The position numbers were made by a program, and so were the translations under genes. The notes beneath the pieces are model-generated. The model was not told the origin of the DNA. It saw only the letters and a list, made by a program, of their open reading frames with translations, and ran no database searches. This document shows, in pieces, positions 35,048 to 45,512 of a stretch of 64,000 bases of DNA. Each line of letters starts with the position of its first letter. Position 1 is the stretch's first letter. Origin of the DNA: Saururus chinensis (lineage: Eukaryota > Streptophyta > Magnoliopsida > Piperales > Saururaceae). The stretch is taken from NCBI GenBank assembly GCA_035235625.1, contig CP141144.1:24735014-24799013 (forward strand). Reading direction: 5' to 3'.

Positions 35048-35393
35048 AACACCATCTTGGGGGTGGAGGAGGTAGATTTTTTTGGGTAATTATAAAAAGA
35101 AAAAACTTAACATGTGTTTGATTGCGATTGAGAATTGCATTGATTTTAGGGGCAAGTAATAATTTAAAAACACACTACCCACTTTTTACGGGCACCAAGT
35201 ATAACATCGCCCAAGGGGGGATCCTTAAAAAAAGAGTCTTATTAGTATGCGCTCTAGCGGATGCTTGTTGGCATGTGTCATAACATTACTAGCTAACATA
35301 TGGGCATATAGGTTGGAATTACTCATCCGCCCCTTGTTTAACATGGCACCTCAAAGCATGCTAATGCAGGTGAGGCACTGTGGCATATTTTAA
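35048..35393. other. Spacer without features
   Basis: No open frame or repeat recognised. Confidence 0.4.
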
Positions 35394-36046
35394 GGCATCA
35401 TTTGGATGACGCTTTGTGTCCACTTGTCATTGCTTTACATGTTATTTGTTTGGTTGGACAATTTAGACCAAAAACTTCACTTTGTCTCCAAAATATCTTT
35501 AAGCCCACTTTTAACCCACTTTTGCTTCTTCACCTACTTTCTGCTTGACTCTCCTCTTAAAGAGGGTTAAGCAAAAAGCATGTCGGAAAAAAGGTAAAAA
35601 TGCCACGAGTTAACCTTTTTACCCTTCTTCTCTCCCATCCCATAACACTCCCTTTTATATTTTTTCCTTTTTGCCCTTGCAACTTTTCCTCTCCGGTGGA
35701 CTCCTTCTCTCACTATGACACCCTCACACACCTTATTTTCTTTTCTTCTGTGCTAACTCCCTCTCCTCTTCTTCCAACTCCCACCATGCAACCCGTGTAT
35801 ACCATTAATGACCACCCTTGTCATGCTTTTCCTCTAGTTATTTAGAGGGCAAAGCAAATGTTTTTTATAATTGATATGCTATGGAATGCAATAGCCCTCC
35901 AAACAAAAATTCTAGAATTTTTTTAAAAAAAGTTAAATTTAATATTATACATCTAAACATAACCTATTTTTACTTTATTTTTTTTTAAAAGTTATTTTAA
36001 TCAATAGCAACTTTTCGGATGACACAATGCGCCATCCAAACAACGC
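35394..36046. mobile_element. PIF/Harbinger-like non-autonomous element, 653 bp
   Basis: The left end GGCATCATTTGGATGACGCTTTGTGTC pairs with the right end (reverse complement) GCGTTGTTTGGATGGCGCATTGTGTC. TTAA occurs on both sides (35390-35393, 36047-36050), consistent with a 3-bp TTA or TAA duplication. A plus ORF at 35600-35845 inside it has no known domain and is pyrimidine-rich. Confidence 0.68.
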
Positions 36047-36497
36047 TTAACTTTATCCTTTAAAATGTTTACAAAATTTTTAAATATTTGATGGACGGGG
36101 AATTTCTCGTTTGCGATACCACCTTTTGTGTGTGTAGATTTGCAAAGGACCCTTTGAGTGTACACGCTTTGCCCGGACACTGTTTATTTTAACGAGTGCT
36201 AATCGATTTCACAGATGGACGGTCCCAGCTGGCGTTCCTCAAGTGCTTTAGGAGAAGCCTACTTGTTTTGTTTGAGTGCATCTTGAATACGGGAGATCAA
36301 GAAGACTCAAGAAAGCTCTTTGTGGCAGTTCCTTCTTCAGTTCATTTGAACCCAGGTTTGAATTTGTATCAAGAAAGGTTCATAGTCGTGGCCATTTGAA
36401 TCGCTCCGACTTTAACAGTCGACTCAGGTTGCCCAAAACCGCCCATACCCGTTGCAATTTCAAATTCAATTAATAGCCGTTCCGCTCCTGTATCAAA

Positions 36498-36505
36498 TAT
36501 ATAAG
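36498..36505 (+). promoter_or_regulatory. TATA box in the conserved promoter-like start of the left arm
   Basis: TATATAAG followed by CCTGGGAAGCT. The mirror copy at 50293-50300 (minus strand, TATATATA then GAAGCCTGAGAAGCTCT) keeps box and spacing. About 100 bases on, TTTCCTGTTGAG/GTAATC could be a splice donor. This suggests a transcription unit pointing to the centre. Confidence 0.5.
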
Positions 36506-37237
36506 CCTGGGAAGCTTTATAAGCTATTCCTCCATGGAGAGTCTGGGAAGCTCTGCAACGGAGAAAGGGAGAAGAGGAGTAAGGCTAAAGAAATCTGGAG
36601 ACCGATAATAATCTTCCCTTAGAACTTTTATTCTGATTTCCTGTTGAGGTAATCTCTTGTCCTTTTTTATTTGTCTTCTGTTTAAAATTCCTGCCTTTAT
36701 TTTTTCTGATGCTTGCTTTTCTAATTGGATTGGTTTCAATTCGTCACGACATGCGCCTCCTACCCACTCCCAGTTGGAAAATTATACAAATTCCAGGTTA
36801 AAACCAATTTAGCAAACACCATAACCACAAACTATCAATAATCGTAAATTGTTTAGATAATCATATACGTAAACTGTTAGATTACTTCAACTTATTATGC
36901 TTCCGTATAAAATGCAAATTGGTCTGCATTATACCACTTTCAGCTGTGGAATATGATGTTGATGATAAGGTCGAACTTTGTGTTTTTTTGCATGCATTCA
37001 TATTGAGTATAGCATGGTCAATTTGTTGATTTCAAGACCGTATTGCTGATGTAATTAGCTGCAATGGTACTTATATGGTGATTGTGATGCTAAGTAAATT
37101 CCGATGCGTGTTTTCTACTCATGCATTGAGTTTAGCAATTGTTTTGCCACATTTGTTTTGACAATAAGCTTGATTATCATGTTCTGGCCAAGTGCAATTT
37201 CTTTTGTTTAATTTGGTTTTGTAGTTCTGATGCAGAA

Positions 37238-37470
37238 GTATAATGACATTATTACAAGTCAAGGAGTGCAAGAATTTCATTACAAGTTACTATGACATGG
37301 AGTTGGCTAATTATTTCATTACAAGTTTTTATTCAATGTGAGCAGGGTCTTGAGGAAGAAGTTCTCTCCATGTAACAAGAATTTCTGAAACGATTAGGGC
37401 AACATTAGTATTCTTTAGCTTCTCCTGTTTGGAATAGGGAATCTTACGATATTCAATGAAGGTTTTTAAC
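37238..37470 (+). pseudogene. Exon-like block shared by both arms (left copy)
   Basis: After TTTTGTAGTTCTGATGCAG the left copy aligns closely with 49170-49400 of the right arm. The right copy stays open for about 70 codons on the minus strand (…LFVKLLWHGIGISLQVFIQC …), but this left copy has an early stop. I do not recognise the protein. Confidence 0.4.
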
Positions 37471-39633
37471 GCAAGGGAAATTGTGAATTGTACAAATGCA
37501 ACAGATGCCAATCTTTAGAATATGGGAAGCAGATGAGGGGCTTGTGTGGTATATGGTTTGTAATTACATTTTTTAGTCGTTTAGACTTATGTGCCATGTA
37601 TTAGCTAGCTCATTAATGAAGTCACTATTGCTATTTCGTAATATTATTTTCTTGGCTGGTGGTACATGAAATAATTTCATTCTCTAGGACTATACAAATT
37701 ATAGATGAGAACATAAATTTTAGTATTCTTTTGGGTAAAGTACTTTAAAGAGCAATCTTGAGATGATGAATAATGACGAGTTTAATTATAAGTTGAAGTG
37801 ATACTGAGAACAAAATTATAATTAGTTTAGTTTGGCTTGCAGCTCCTAATTTTAGGCTCTGATGGTATATTTGGAGGGTGGAAGATTGTTGACGTTGATC
37901 AGAGTTTAGTACCAATCCTTTCAAGATCAAATATGTGAGGCAAGATATTCATCTGACTGTGATGATTTCCTTCAATCTTGTTGATGGAAAAGAAGTGGCA
38001 TCTGTGTGTGTAAGTGTGTTTGAAAAAATTTGCTAAGCTTTTGGAATTTCTTTTTTTTTTAGAAGAAAAATCTTCTTTTTCAGCTTGATCATTAATATTT
38101 ATTGAGTTGACTTCTTTTTCTATGGAATTTTCAGATTCTACTGACAGTTGATGTAATCTTAAAGTTTGAGCTTCTGTACGCTTCAATTCTAGAAATGGGT
38201 GAGTTGGAACGTGCAACCCTTGGCTCTTACCATATCCTTCCATCTGATTAATCTTTTATATAGATGAATCAGTTTTTCTAGTATGTATTTCCTATTATAT
38301 ATGATGTTTACCTTGTTCAACATTGGCTATTAAAATGCTTTACACTGATCACCATACTTACTGAGTGTGTTCTTTGACTTAGAATTTTGTTCTTAGAGTT
38401 CTCTTTACTCTTCTTTTCTTTTTCCAATGAAAATATTTTTGGCTTGCTGAAAAGGTTTCGGCTATTGCATATATTAAGCAATGATTGTTACCCTGTTTTG
38501 ATTTTCCTTTGTAGTAGTGCCTATCTTTTTGTTCTCTTTTTTCCTACAATGCCTAGTGCCTACTTGCTTCATTGTGTCTGATAGTAACGAGTGTTGCCTG
38601 ATATGTGCAGGTACTTGATTTCATATCTGTCATTGTAATTGGTATATTCTTGTCATTTGTGGTTTATTTGTATATTTCGCTCACATGGCAATAGATGTTG
38701 ATGATTTGGCTTACTTTTCCCCTGTTGGACAACAAAGGTTTGTATGTAATTACTAGTTGTCAGTTTCACATATATATGCTAATTTATCTCATGCCTTATT
38801 GAAGGCCAAAAAATCAATATGGATACGAACTCCTGTTTTTTTCTACAATTTCTAATACTTACTTGCTTCACTTTGTTTGTGAAAATAATTTGGTCTTTTT
38901 ATAATTTGGTGCAGGTACATTAATCATATGGCAACAATTGGATGTGGTTTGGATTATTTCCTTGTTGGAAGTCATTTATACATGCCCTTCTTGACAAGTT
39001 CTGGGTTCTATAGATTTCCTCATTTATATATGCCATTCTATTCAAGCCATACTAAAGCATTGGCTTAACTTCTGGATCTATCTCAATTATATCTTCATAT
39101 AAATTGTACGCATCTTTGTATCGAGATATCTATTGCCATCAATCTAAATCAGTCTTCTATGTGTCAATATTATCAGATCAGCATTGGTCATAATCCCTTC
39201 GATTCTATCTCTAGTTTCACATATGTTTCTCCACATCTGAATGTATCTGGTGTTTCTTCATTGGCCATAGCACTTTCTCTTCAAAGTTGATAATTATATA
39301 AATTTGATATCTACCATCAACCGTGATCTTGTTTGGATATTCTGTAACCTCACAAGGAAGTATTTTCTGATGATGTGGTTAAGTCAATATATCTACATGG
39401 AAAGATCATGACTTTGTCTTATTCTTCAGACAGAATTCATTTCTATTGCATTTAGGTACACATTTTTTAGTTGTATTTTATATACTATGATGAGTTACTA
39501 AAATATGTCTACATTCTGTTGCAGGAGACTCCATTATGAGCACCTATTCTTCTTTTTCTGTTTTTGTTTTTTGTGTGCCTTTTCAGTGCAGAAGCTAAAG
39601 ATAGCATAGTTGAAGGCACGATCATGCCAAGAA

Positions 39634-39636
<3 letters not shown>

Positions 39637-39688
<52 letters not shown>

Positions 39689-39752
39689 AATCCCTCTCCC
39701 TCTCTGCCTCTCTCTCTCTCTCCCTCCCTCCCTCCCTCCCCTCCCTCCCTCT
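39637..39752 (+). repeat. (CT)n microsatellite
   Basis: About 25 CT units (39637-39687), then CCCT/CCTC runs to 39752. Creates artificial frames (RE-repeats on minus, SL-repeats on plus). The corresponding place in the right arm (about 46470-46485) has only GAGAGAGA, so the expansion is specific to the left arm. Confidence 0.95.
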
Positions 39753-40843
39753 CCCATGTGTGTCTATATGTACCTTGTAAAGCCAAAAATTACTAGTGAA
39801 ACATGCAACACTCATACATGCACACACAGTTGATAGTTGCCAATTTTCCGTATGTTCATGTTATCAACGTGTTTTTGGGAACTGCGATATTGCACTATAT
39901 CTGGCTCCGCCATTAAGTAATTGATTACAACCTTTCCGTCATAACAATATAACTGCGTCGCCTTTATATGGCTCTCTTGTACACACTATGATAATATTTT
40001 TTGGTTACGCGTACTCCAACCAAGTAACATATTTGGGGGAGTGTGCTTTGGTCTTTGAAATTTTTTTTTGCTTGATGCTTGCATGATTGGCCCATGAAAG
40101 GTCATCGTTTTAGGTTCCACAGAAAAAATTATTCTTATTCAATTTTTTTATAAATTATATGAGAACATCCTTATTCAATTTTTTTTATAAATTCTTACTC
40201 AATTTATATGAGAACATCCTTTCTTATTCAATTTTTTTTATAAATTATTTTGGCTAAAAGAGCTTGGGATGAATGAAATGAAAGGTTTGTTATGTGTTAA
40301 ATCAACATCTTGCATAAAAGAAAATTATCATGAACAACTATATTGCTCTGCCATTAGGCTAGACTTCCTGTTTTATTATTACGAGTGATTCATTTCATTA
40401 ACAAACAAGAATGAAGTAGAGGAATTTGTGATTACTAGTGACATTTACTACACCAACAACCTCCTGTTAGAAGAGGGTTTTTTTTCCTGTGATGTTTCAT
40501 TTATTTCCTTTATTATCTTATCTTTTCATTTCCTATTCGTTTCTCCTTTCCTAAACTTTTCATTTCCTACTGTCATTCCTTTCCTTCTCATTTTCCCTTT
40601 CCTATCCTTTATTTTCTCTCGTTTTCTTTTCTTTTTCTTTTCCTTTTTTTTTCTGTCTTTCCTGTTCCTTCCTCTCCTTTTTTGTGGGTATTGTTCAATC
40701 CATGTGACATGCACACAATTGCATCAAATATATATACACCAGATTAGGGGCATCATAACATCTCTGATTTTTTGTGCGTGCATGTGTATGCACCATTGTG
40801 TAATGTTAGAACTTCTTTATAAATGTTGTGCACATGTTTGTTT

Positions 40844-40878
40844 GCATGTGCATGTGCATGTGCATGTGCATATGCATG
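40844..40878 (+). repeat. (GCATGT)n hexamer array
   Basis: About five units of GCATGT in a wider CATGTG/TGTG-rich region (40780-41000, with a (TG)n run near 40985-41000). The ORFs crossing it are repeat artefacts. Confidence 0.9.
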
Positions 40879-41895
40879 GAGTGAATATTCTCTTGTGTAT
40901 ATGTAAATGGATGGTGATGGGCGTGCGTATGTGTGAACACGTGCTGGTTGCATGGGTGGGCCTATTCATGTGTGTGCACAAGTGGTGTGTGTGTGTGTGT
41001 GAGCATTGTGTCGGCACGTGCATGCCAGTGCCACATACATACGGTTTTACTCGAGGCAACAACTCCTTCTGAACACAATGAATCATGAAAATATGTGTTT
41101 AAAATGGGTTGTTTGTTTGTGTAGGGTGCCTTAGATATGGGTTAGAAGATCAAGTTATGCATTGCATTGTTAGGCAGTAATTGTAAGTTCAACATTAGGC
41201 AAACAACTCTCTTGTTCACAAGGGAATAAAACTTTGTGTATGGAAATTGGTTATTTGATTTGTAGGGCCTTAGACATTGAAAACAAGAGAAGATGGAGCC
41301 ATGTGCATTGTTAGGAGATAGGAGCAAGTATGGTTGAAGTGGTAAAAAATGGCTGAGGTGGTTGAATTGGGTTTCATGTAACATTGTATATAGTGCTGTA
41401 ACCTACTTAGCTACCAACTGTTGCAGTTGTTTGGTCTGAGTTAGTTGAACCATGTTAGATTGGCGAGGTCCCCACCCCTCTCATGGTTCTCCTACCTTTT
41501 CTTATTATCCTCTATCTCTGCCTTTGCCTCCCCTTTGTCCCGTCATCTTCTGCACCTCCTCTTACCTTTTATTTTGCCTCCTTCCTTTTTTTTCCTTTTG
41601 TTGTTTTTTTAACTTTGCCACCTCTGTAAAACAAAGACATGTCAATTATCATGCATATGGTGGACACAAATAAGAGGTACCTTGTAGAAGGTGTAAAGGA
41701 GATGTAATGTAGAGGAGTAGTAGGAGACAAAAAAAGGAGTAAGCCGAGGAGGCGACGGTGGAGATGAATGAGGAAAATCAAATGAGTATGAGGAGCTCCG
41801 CAAAGGAGGGGGAAGAGGCGAAGAGTAAGTAGGCAATGGCACACTCCACCTTAGGGAGAGGAGGGGGCATAGAAACTAGATGCAAAAGTGTAGGA

Positions 41896-44800
41896 TGTTA
41901 GCCCCTCAACCCATTGCATAGCTATAGGGGCCGGTAACCCCTTAAGCTTGGTGACGGACACCCAAGTCCCCTTGGTAGCAGAAATCTATGGACGCTCTTG
42001 AGCACTTGGGCAGTAACATCAAATACATTGGAGCATCACTCAGCACATTGGACAACATAGGTTGCATGCTAATAACACAAGTCCTAGTACTGGTTTAGGT
42101 GGCGAGTTGGGCGCCACTTCCACATGGGGACAAACTCCTATGATAGGGACTCATTCATTCAAATTCGGCAATCTCTTAGCTCGATCGAGTAGGAGACGGG
42201 GCCATAGCTCCCCTTCAGCCGCAGGACTCTTGGAGGTATTGGTGCACAAACTTCTAAGGATTGTGCTAAACAATTAAGGGAACACAACCTCTTTTTGAAG
42301 CTCAAGGAGGTGCAGCTTTGCCTAGAAGGAAGTAATGTTCCTTTGGGCACTGCATTTTTTAAGGAAGGGTACGAATAGAGAGAAAGAAGGTTAGAGCCAT
42401 TGCAAAAATGGCTAGCCCCTACGAATGTCATTAAGATTGTTCTTAGGACTCACCAACTATTACAGATGGTTCATTAAGAACTACTCTAACAAAGTTGTCG
42501 CACTAACTAATCTCTTGAAAAAGCCTTGGTGTTAGGCCGAGGCATACCAGACGGTGTTCGAGTAGTTTAAGGAGGCCATATCCTCTGAGTCAGTCTTCAA
42601 ATTCCATGAGTTTGATGCTTGATGTGCATATCAATGTTTGAGGTGTTTGAGGTGCAGATCGTTACTTCCAATCGGGTAATTGGAGGTGTCTTGATCCACT
42701 CAGGTCATCCCCTTGCATACAAGAGCCACAACCTTAACAAAATTGAACAAAGGTACTCAGTCCACGAGAAGGAGATGATGACAGTCATCTATTGCCTTAG
42801 GTGTGGAGGTACTACTTGCTATGCGGTAAGTTTCTACCCTGGACTGATAACATAGCCACAAACAGGCAAGATGGCAGGAGTTCCTTGCTGAGTTTTAAGT
42901 GAAGGTGGTCGTCGATGCCCTCAATCGACGAACGGACCTTGAGGCAACGATGGCGGCATTAGTGCAAGTAGGGTATATGCTTGATCGGATACGAGAAACA
43001 ACAGTGAAGCCTTCTTTAGGCTGATTCAATTTGTGAAGGATAGGTCTACTTGGAAATTTGGTTGGAGGAGGGGGTGTTGTATGCAAAGGCTGCCTTTACA
43101 TCCCCTCGACGAACGGGTTGAGGCATCAATTGCTGAAGGAGACTCATGGGCAAGTCATCTAGGGCAAGAGCAGACTCACACACTCTTAGCTGCATATGCT
43201 AGAAGATGTGGAGTAGTATGTGAGAACGTGCATGGTATGTCAACAGGACAAGACGGAGAGACATAAGGAAGCGGGGCCCTTCCCATTCCAAACAGACCGT
43301 GGGTACCATGGACTTTATCACTAGTTTTTGCCTCTGGTGCAGGGTTATGGATCTATCATGGTCATGGTGGATCACTTCTCAAAGTACTGCACATTCATAA
43401 TAAAATTGCAGCGTAGAGAGACAGCGGCAGACTTGTTCTTTCATAATGTTGTGAAGTTTTGGGGCCTACTAGAAGATATTGTAAGCGATTGAGACACCCT
43501 TTTCATAAGAAGGTTCTGGACATAGCTTTTTGAGTTGCAAGCACTTAGCTCAACTTTTTAACTAGCAAGCATCCTCAAATAGACGGAGAGGGTGAATGCC
43601 ATTTTAGAGGAGTACCTGAGGCACTATGTGATGACTAATCAGAAAAATTGGGTCGACTTGATAGAAATTGCCCAACTTGCATAAAAAGCTAGGCGAAGAG
43701 TAGCATTCCTTTTGAGTCGGTGATGAGCCAACAACCTCTCACTCCAGTGGATGTTGCTTTGCAACGAACAAAAGGTAGGTGTCCCACCGCTTTCAAAAAG
43801 GAGCGGACAGAGAGGATGAATGAGGCGCAAGATTGCTTGGCCACTAACATACAAAGCGGATGAAGAAATATGTGGATAGAGATCGCAGACCGCTTGAGTT
43901 CCAAGTCAAGGACAAAGTTATGCTAAAGCTAACTCCCCAACTTTGGAAGAAATTACAAAGGGCTCATTCAGTGATATGACAGACCCTTTTATGTAATGCG
44001 TATTCACCATGTTTTTCATGTAAGTTTTTTGAAGCCTTTTCATGACGACTTAGAGGATTCCAGCAGAAACACTTCACCGCCTATGATCAGAACCTCTTTT
44101 AAGAAGGAGATTGAGCCATCCTAGACCGAAGGGATTAGGGGATGAGCAAGAATAATTGAAGAGTCTTCTATTTTGTTAAGTGGAAGGACCTTCTTGCGTC
44201 AACAGTTGGGAGTGAGACATTGCATTGTGGAAGTTCAAAGACAAAGTCAACAAGTACTTAGCCTCGATGGGGATGCCAAGCGGATCGGTTGGGGGAGGCA
44301 TACTAGCCCCTCAACCCATTGTAGGCCGGAAACCCCTTGGCAACAAAAGGCCAAGGACACCCTTGAGCACTTGGGCAACAATGTTGGATACGTTGGAGCA
44401 TCATTGGTGCATTAGACAACATAGCGGAACATGCTAAGACAAGTCCTAGTACTAGTTTGGGTGGCGAGCTAGGCGCCACTACCACATGGGGACAAATCCA
44501 TTCATATTCGGCAGTCTCTTAGCTCGAGTAGGAGATGGGGCAGCAACTCCCCTTCAGGTGCAGGACTCTTGGAGGTATTGGCAACCTTCCTTAACTTAGG
44601 TTGGGTCAGTTTGCTAGAGAGGGAGGGAACCTCTTCTGTAGATGGGATTTGTAATGCCTAGTTGTATTCGGACTTAGCATGGGCTAAGTCTTTATAAAGG
44701 GAGGGGCATCAGGCAGGCTAGTTACCTAGATTTTCAACCAACCTCTCTCTCTCTCTCTGCCATTTTTACAATGGATTGTAGTAATAAGCTTAAGGTGGAG

Positions 44801-44905
44801 CCCCGTTGCACATAGACGGTTTTGTGTTGCTTAGATCATCTTCCCCCCGTGCATATGTAAGAGTGAAAATTTTAGCTGATGAACAAATTGGCTACTAGAT
44901 TTTCA
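41896..44905 (+). mobile_element. Deleted Ty3/gypsy element between the two arms
   Basis: A 5' LTR piece (41896-42240, from TGTTAGCCCCTCAACCCATT) and a 3' LTR (from 44301, TACTAGCCCCTCAACCCATT, to about 44905) are direct repeats. Shared blocks include ACAAGTCCTAGTACTxGTTT, CCACATGGGGACAAA and GCAGGACTCTTGGAGGTATT. Between them is pol from the RT end through integrase. The rest of the 5' LTR, PBS, gag, protease and most of RT are lost in one deletion at about 42245. A polypurine tract GGTTGGGGGAGG lies just before 44301, and the 3' LTR has TTTATAAAG at about 44690. Sequence beside both ends (41825-41890, 44915-44975) is also similar in direct orientation. The 3' end is approximate. Confidence 0.8.
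42250..44110 (+). pseudogene. Gypsy pol remnant: RT end, RNase H, integrase
   Basis: Degenerate pol of a chromovirus-like gypsy element. Seen in order: RT end and connection ([15 protein letters not shown] near 42440, LLKKPW); RNase H (VIGGVLIHSGHPLAY, then EQRYSVHEKEMMTVIYCLR at 42680-42810); integrase zinc region (CMVCQQDKTERHKEAG near 43225); and core pieces (VVVDHFSK-type at 43360, HPQ.DGEGECHF-like at 43570, RHYVMTNQKNWVDL at 43620). The conserved C-terminal region follows (FQVKDKVMLKLTPQLWKKLQ at 43900, then VFHVSFLKPFHDDLEDSS at 44010). Many stops and frame changes. Confidence 0.8.
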
Positions 44906-45376
44906 CACCCATGAGTAGGCAAGGGCACACTGCAAAGGAGGGAGAGGAAGCTAGGAAGTGGATGTAAGTGGCTAAGGAGCAGCAACATAAGAAGTGATGT
45001 GGACAAAGAACAAGGGGGGGGGGTCTTTAATTGACTCAACCACACCTAAACAGTTTTGGTGAAAATTAGGTTACCACTATATATGAAACCCGGTTCAACC
45101 AACCCAGTTGGTGGCCAGGTAGGTTAACACCCTAAGGTAAACCATGTAGGATGTTAACAAATGGAGTTCTAGTAGACCTTACCATTTTTTTTGTAACCCA
45201 AAGAACCTATTTAACGCGCACAAGGTTGCATGATTAAATTGCTGCCTCGTGCTAACAAAGAACCTTGAATGAACTCCCATCTCATTTTTGTTCTCTTTCT
45301 TTGTGCGCACATGCATGATGCCCACTTGCATTTGCATATGGACACGACAACACACATGCACAATGTGCAAGCACAC

Positions 45377-45512
45377 ATATAGGGAAAACCTTCTTATAAT
45401 GAGCCCAATGTAAGCTAGCATAGGAATCGATCAACACTAACATTAAGGTCCCCATGCATAGCTTATACTGGGCTAATGGGCTAATTGTTAGGGAGGAGCA
45501 TGAAAAAGTCTT
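45377..45512. mobile_element. Degenerate copy of the AGCTTATGCTCGGCT MITE family
   Basis: Ends resemble those of 55097-55315: right side CATGCATAGCTTATACTGGGCTAAT ... GGGAGGAG; left side in reverse complement CTATGCTAGCTTACATTGGGCTCATTAT. Shorter and more decayed than the other copy. Confidence 0.5.

Larger units (their letters stand above)
36282..41460 (+). repeat. Left arm of a large inverted duplication
   Basis: Aligns in reverse complement with about 45000-50715. Matches are spread along the arm in the same order: 36347-36480 with 50330-50470, 36780-36900 with 49800-50010, 37240-37470 with 49170-49400, 37850-37960 with 48240-48350, 38300-38350 with 47920-47990, 38580-38640 with 47600-47660, 39530-39640 with 46480-46560, 39840-39960 with 46270-46370, 40060-40110 with 46160-46210, and 41360-41440 with 45010-45110. 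Identity is high at the outer end and lower towards the centre. No long ORF exists in either arm. Confidence 0.85.

Noticed and set aside
35042-35052. Target duplication for the family A LTR at 29723-35047
   Set aside because: Flanks TTGTG and AACAC do not match; the left end may be wrong or eroded.
39509-39833. ORFs with RERERE or SLSLSL runs
   Set aside because: Translation of the (CT)n microsatellite.
40428-41086. 214-codon plus ORF and several His/Cys-rich minus ORFs
   Set aside because: Built on poly-pyrimidine tract and GCATGT/TG repeats; no counterpart ORF in the right arm.
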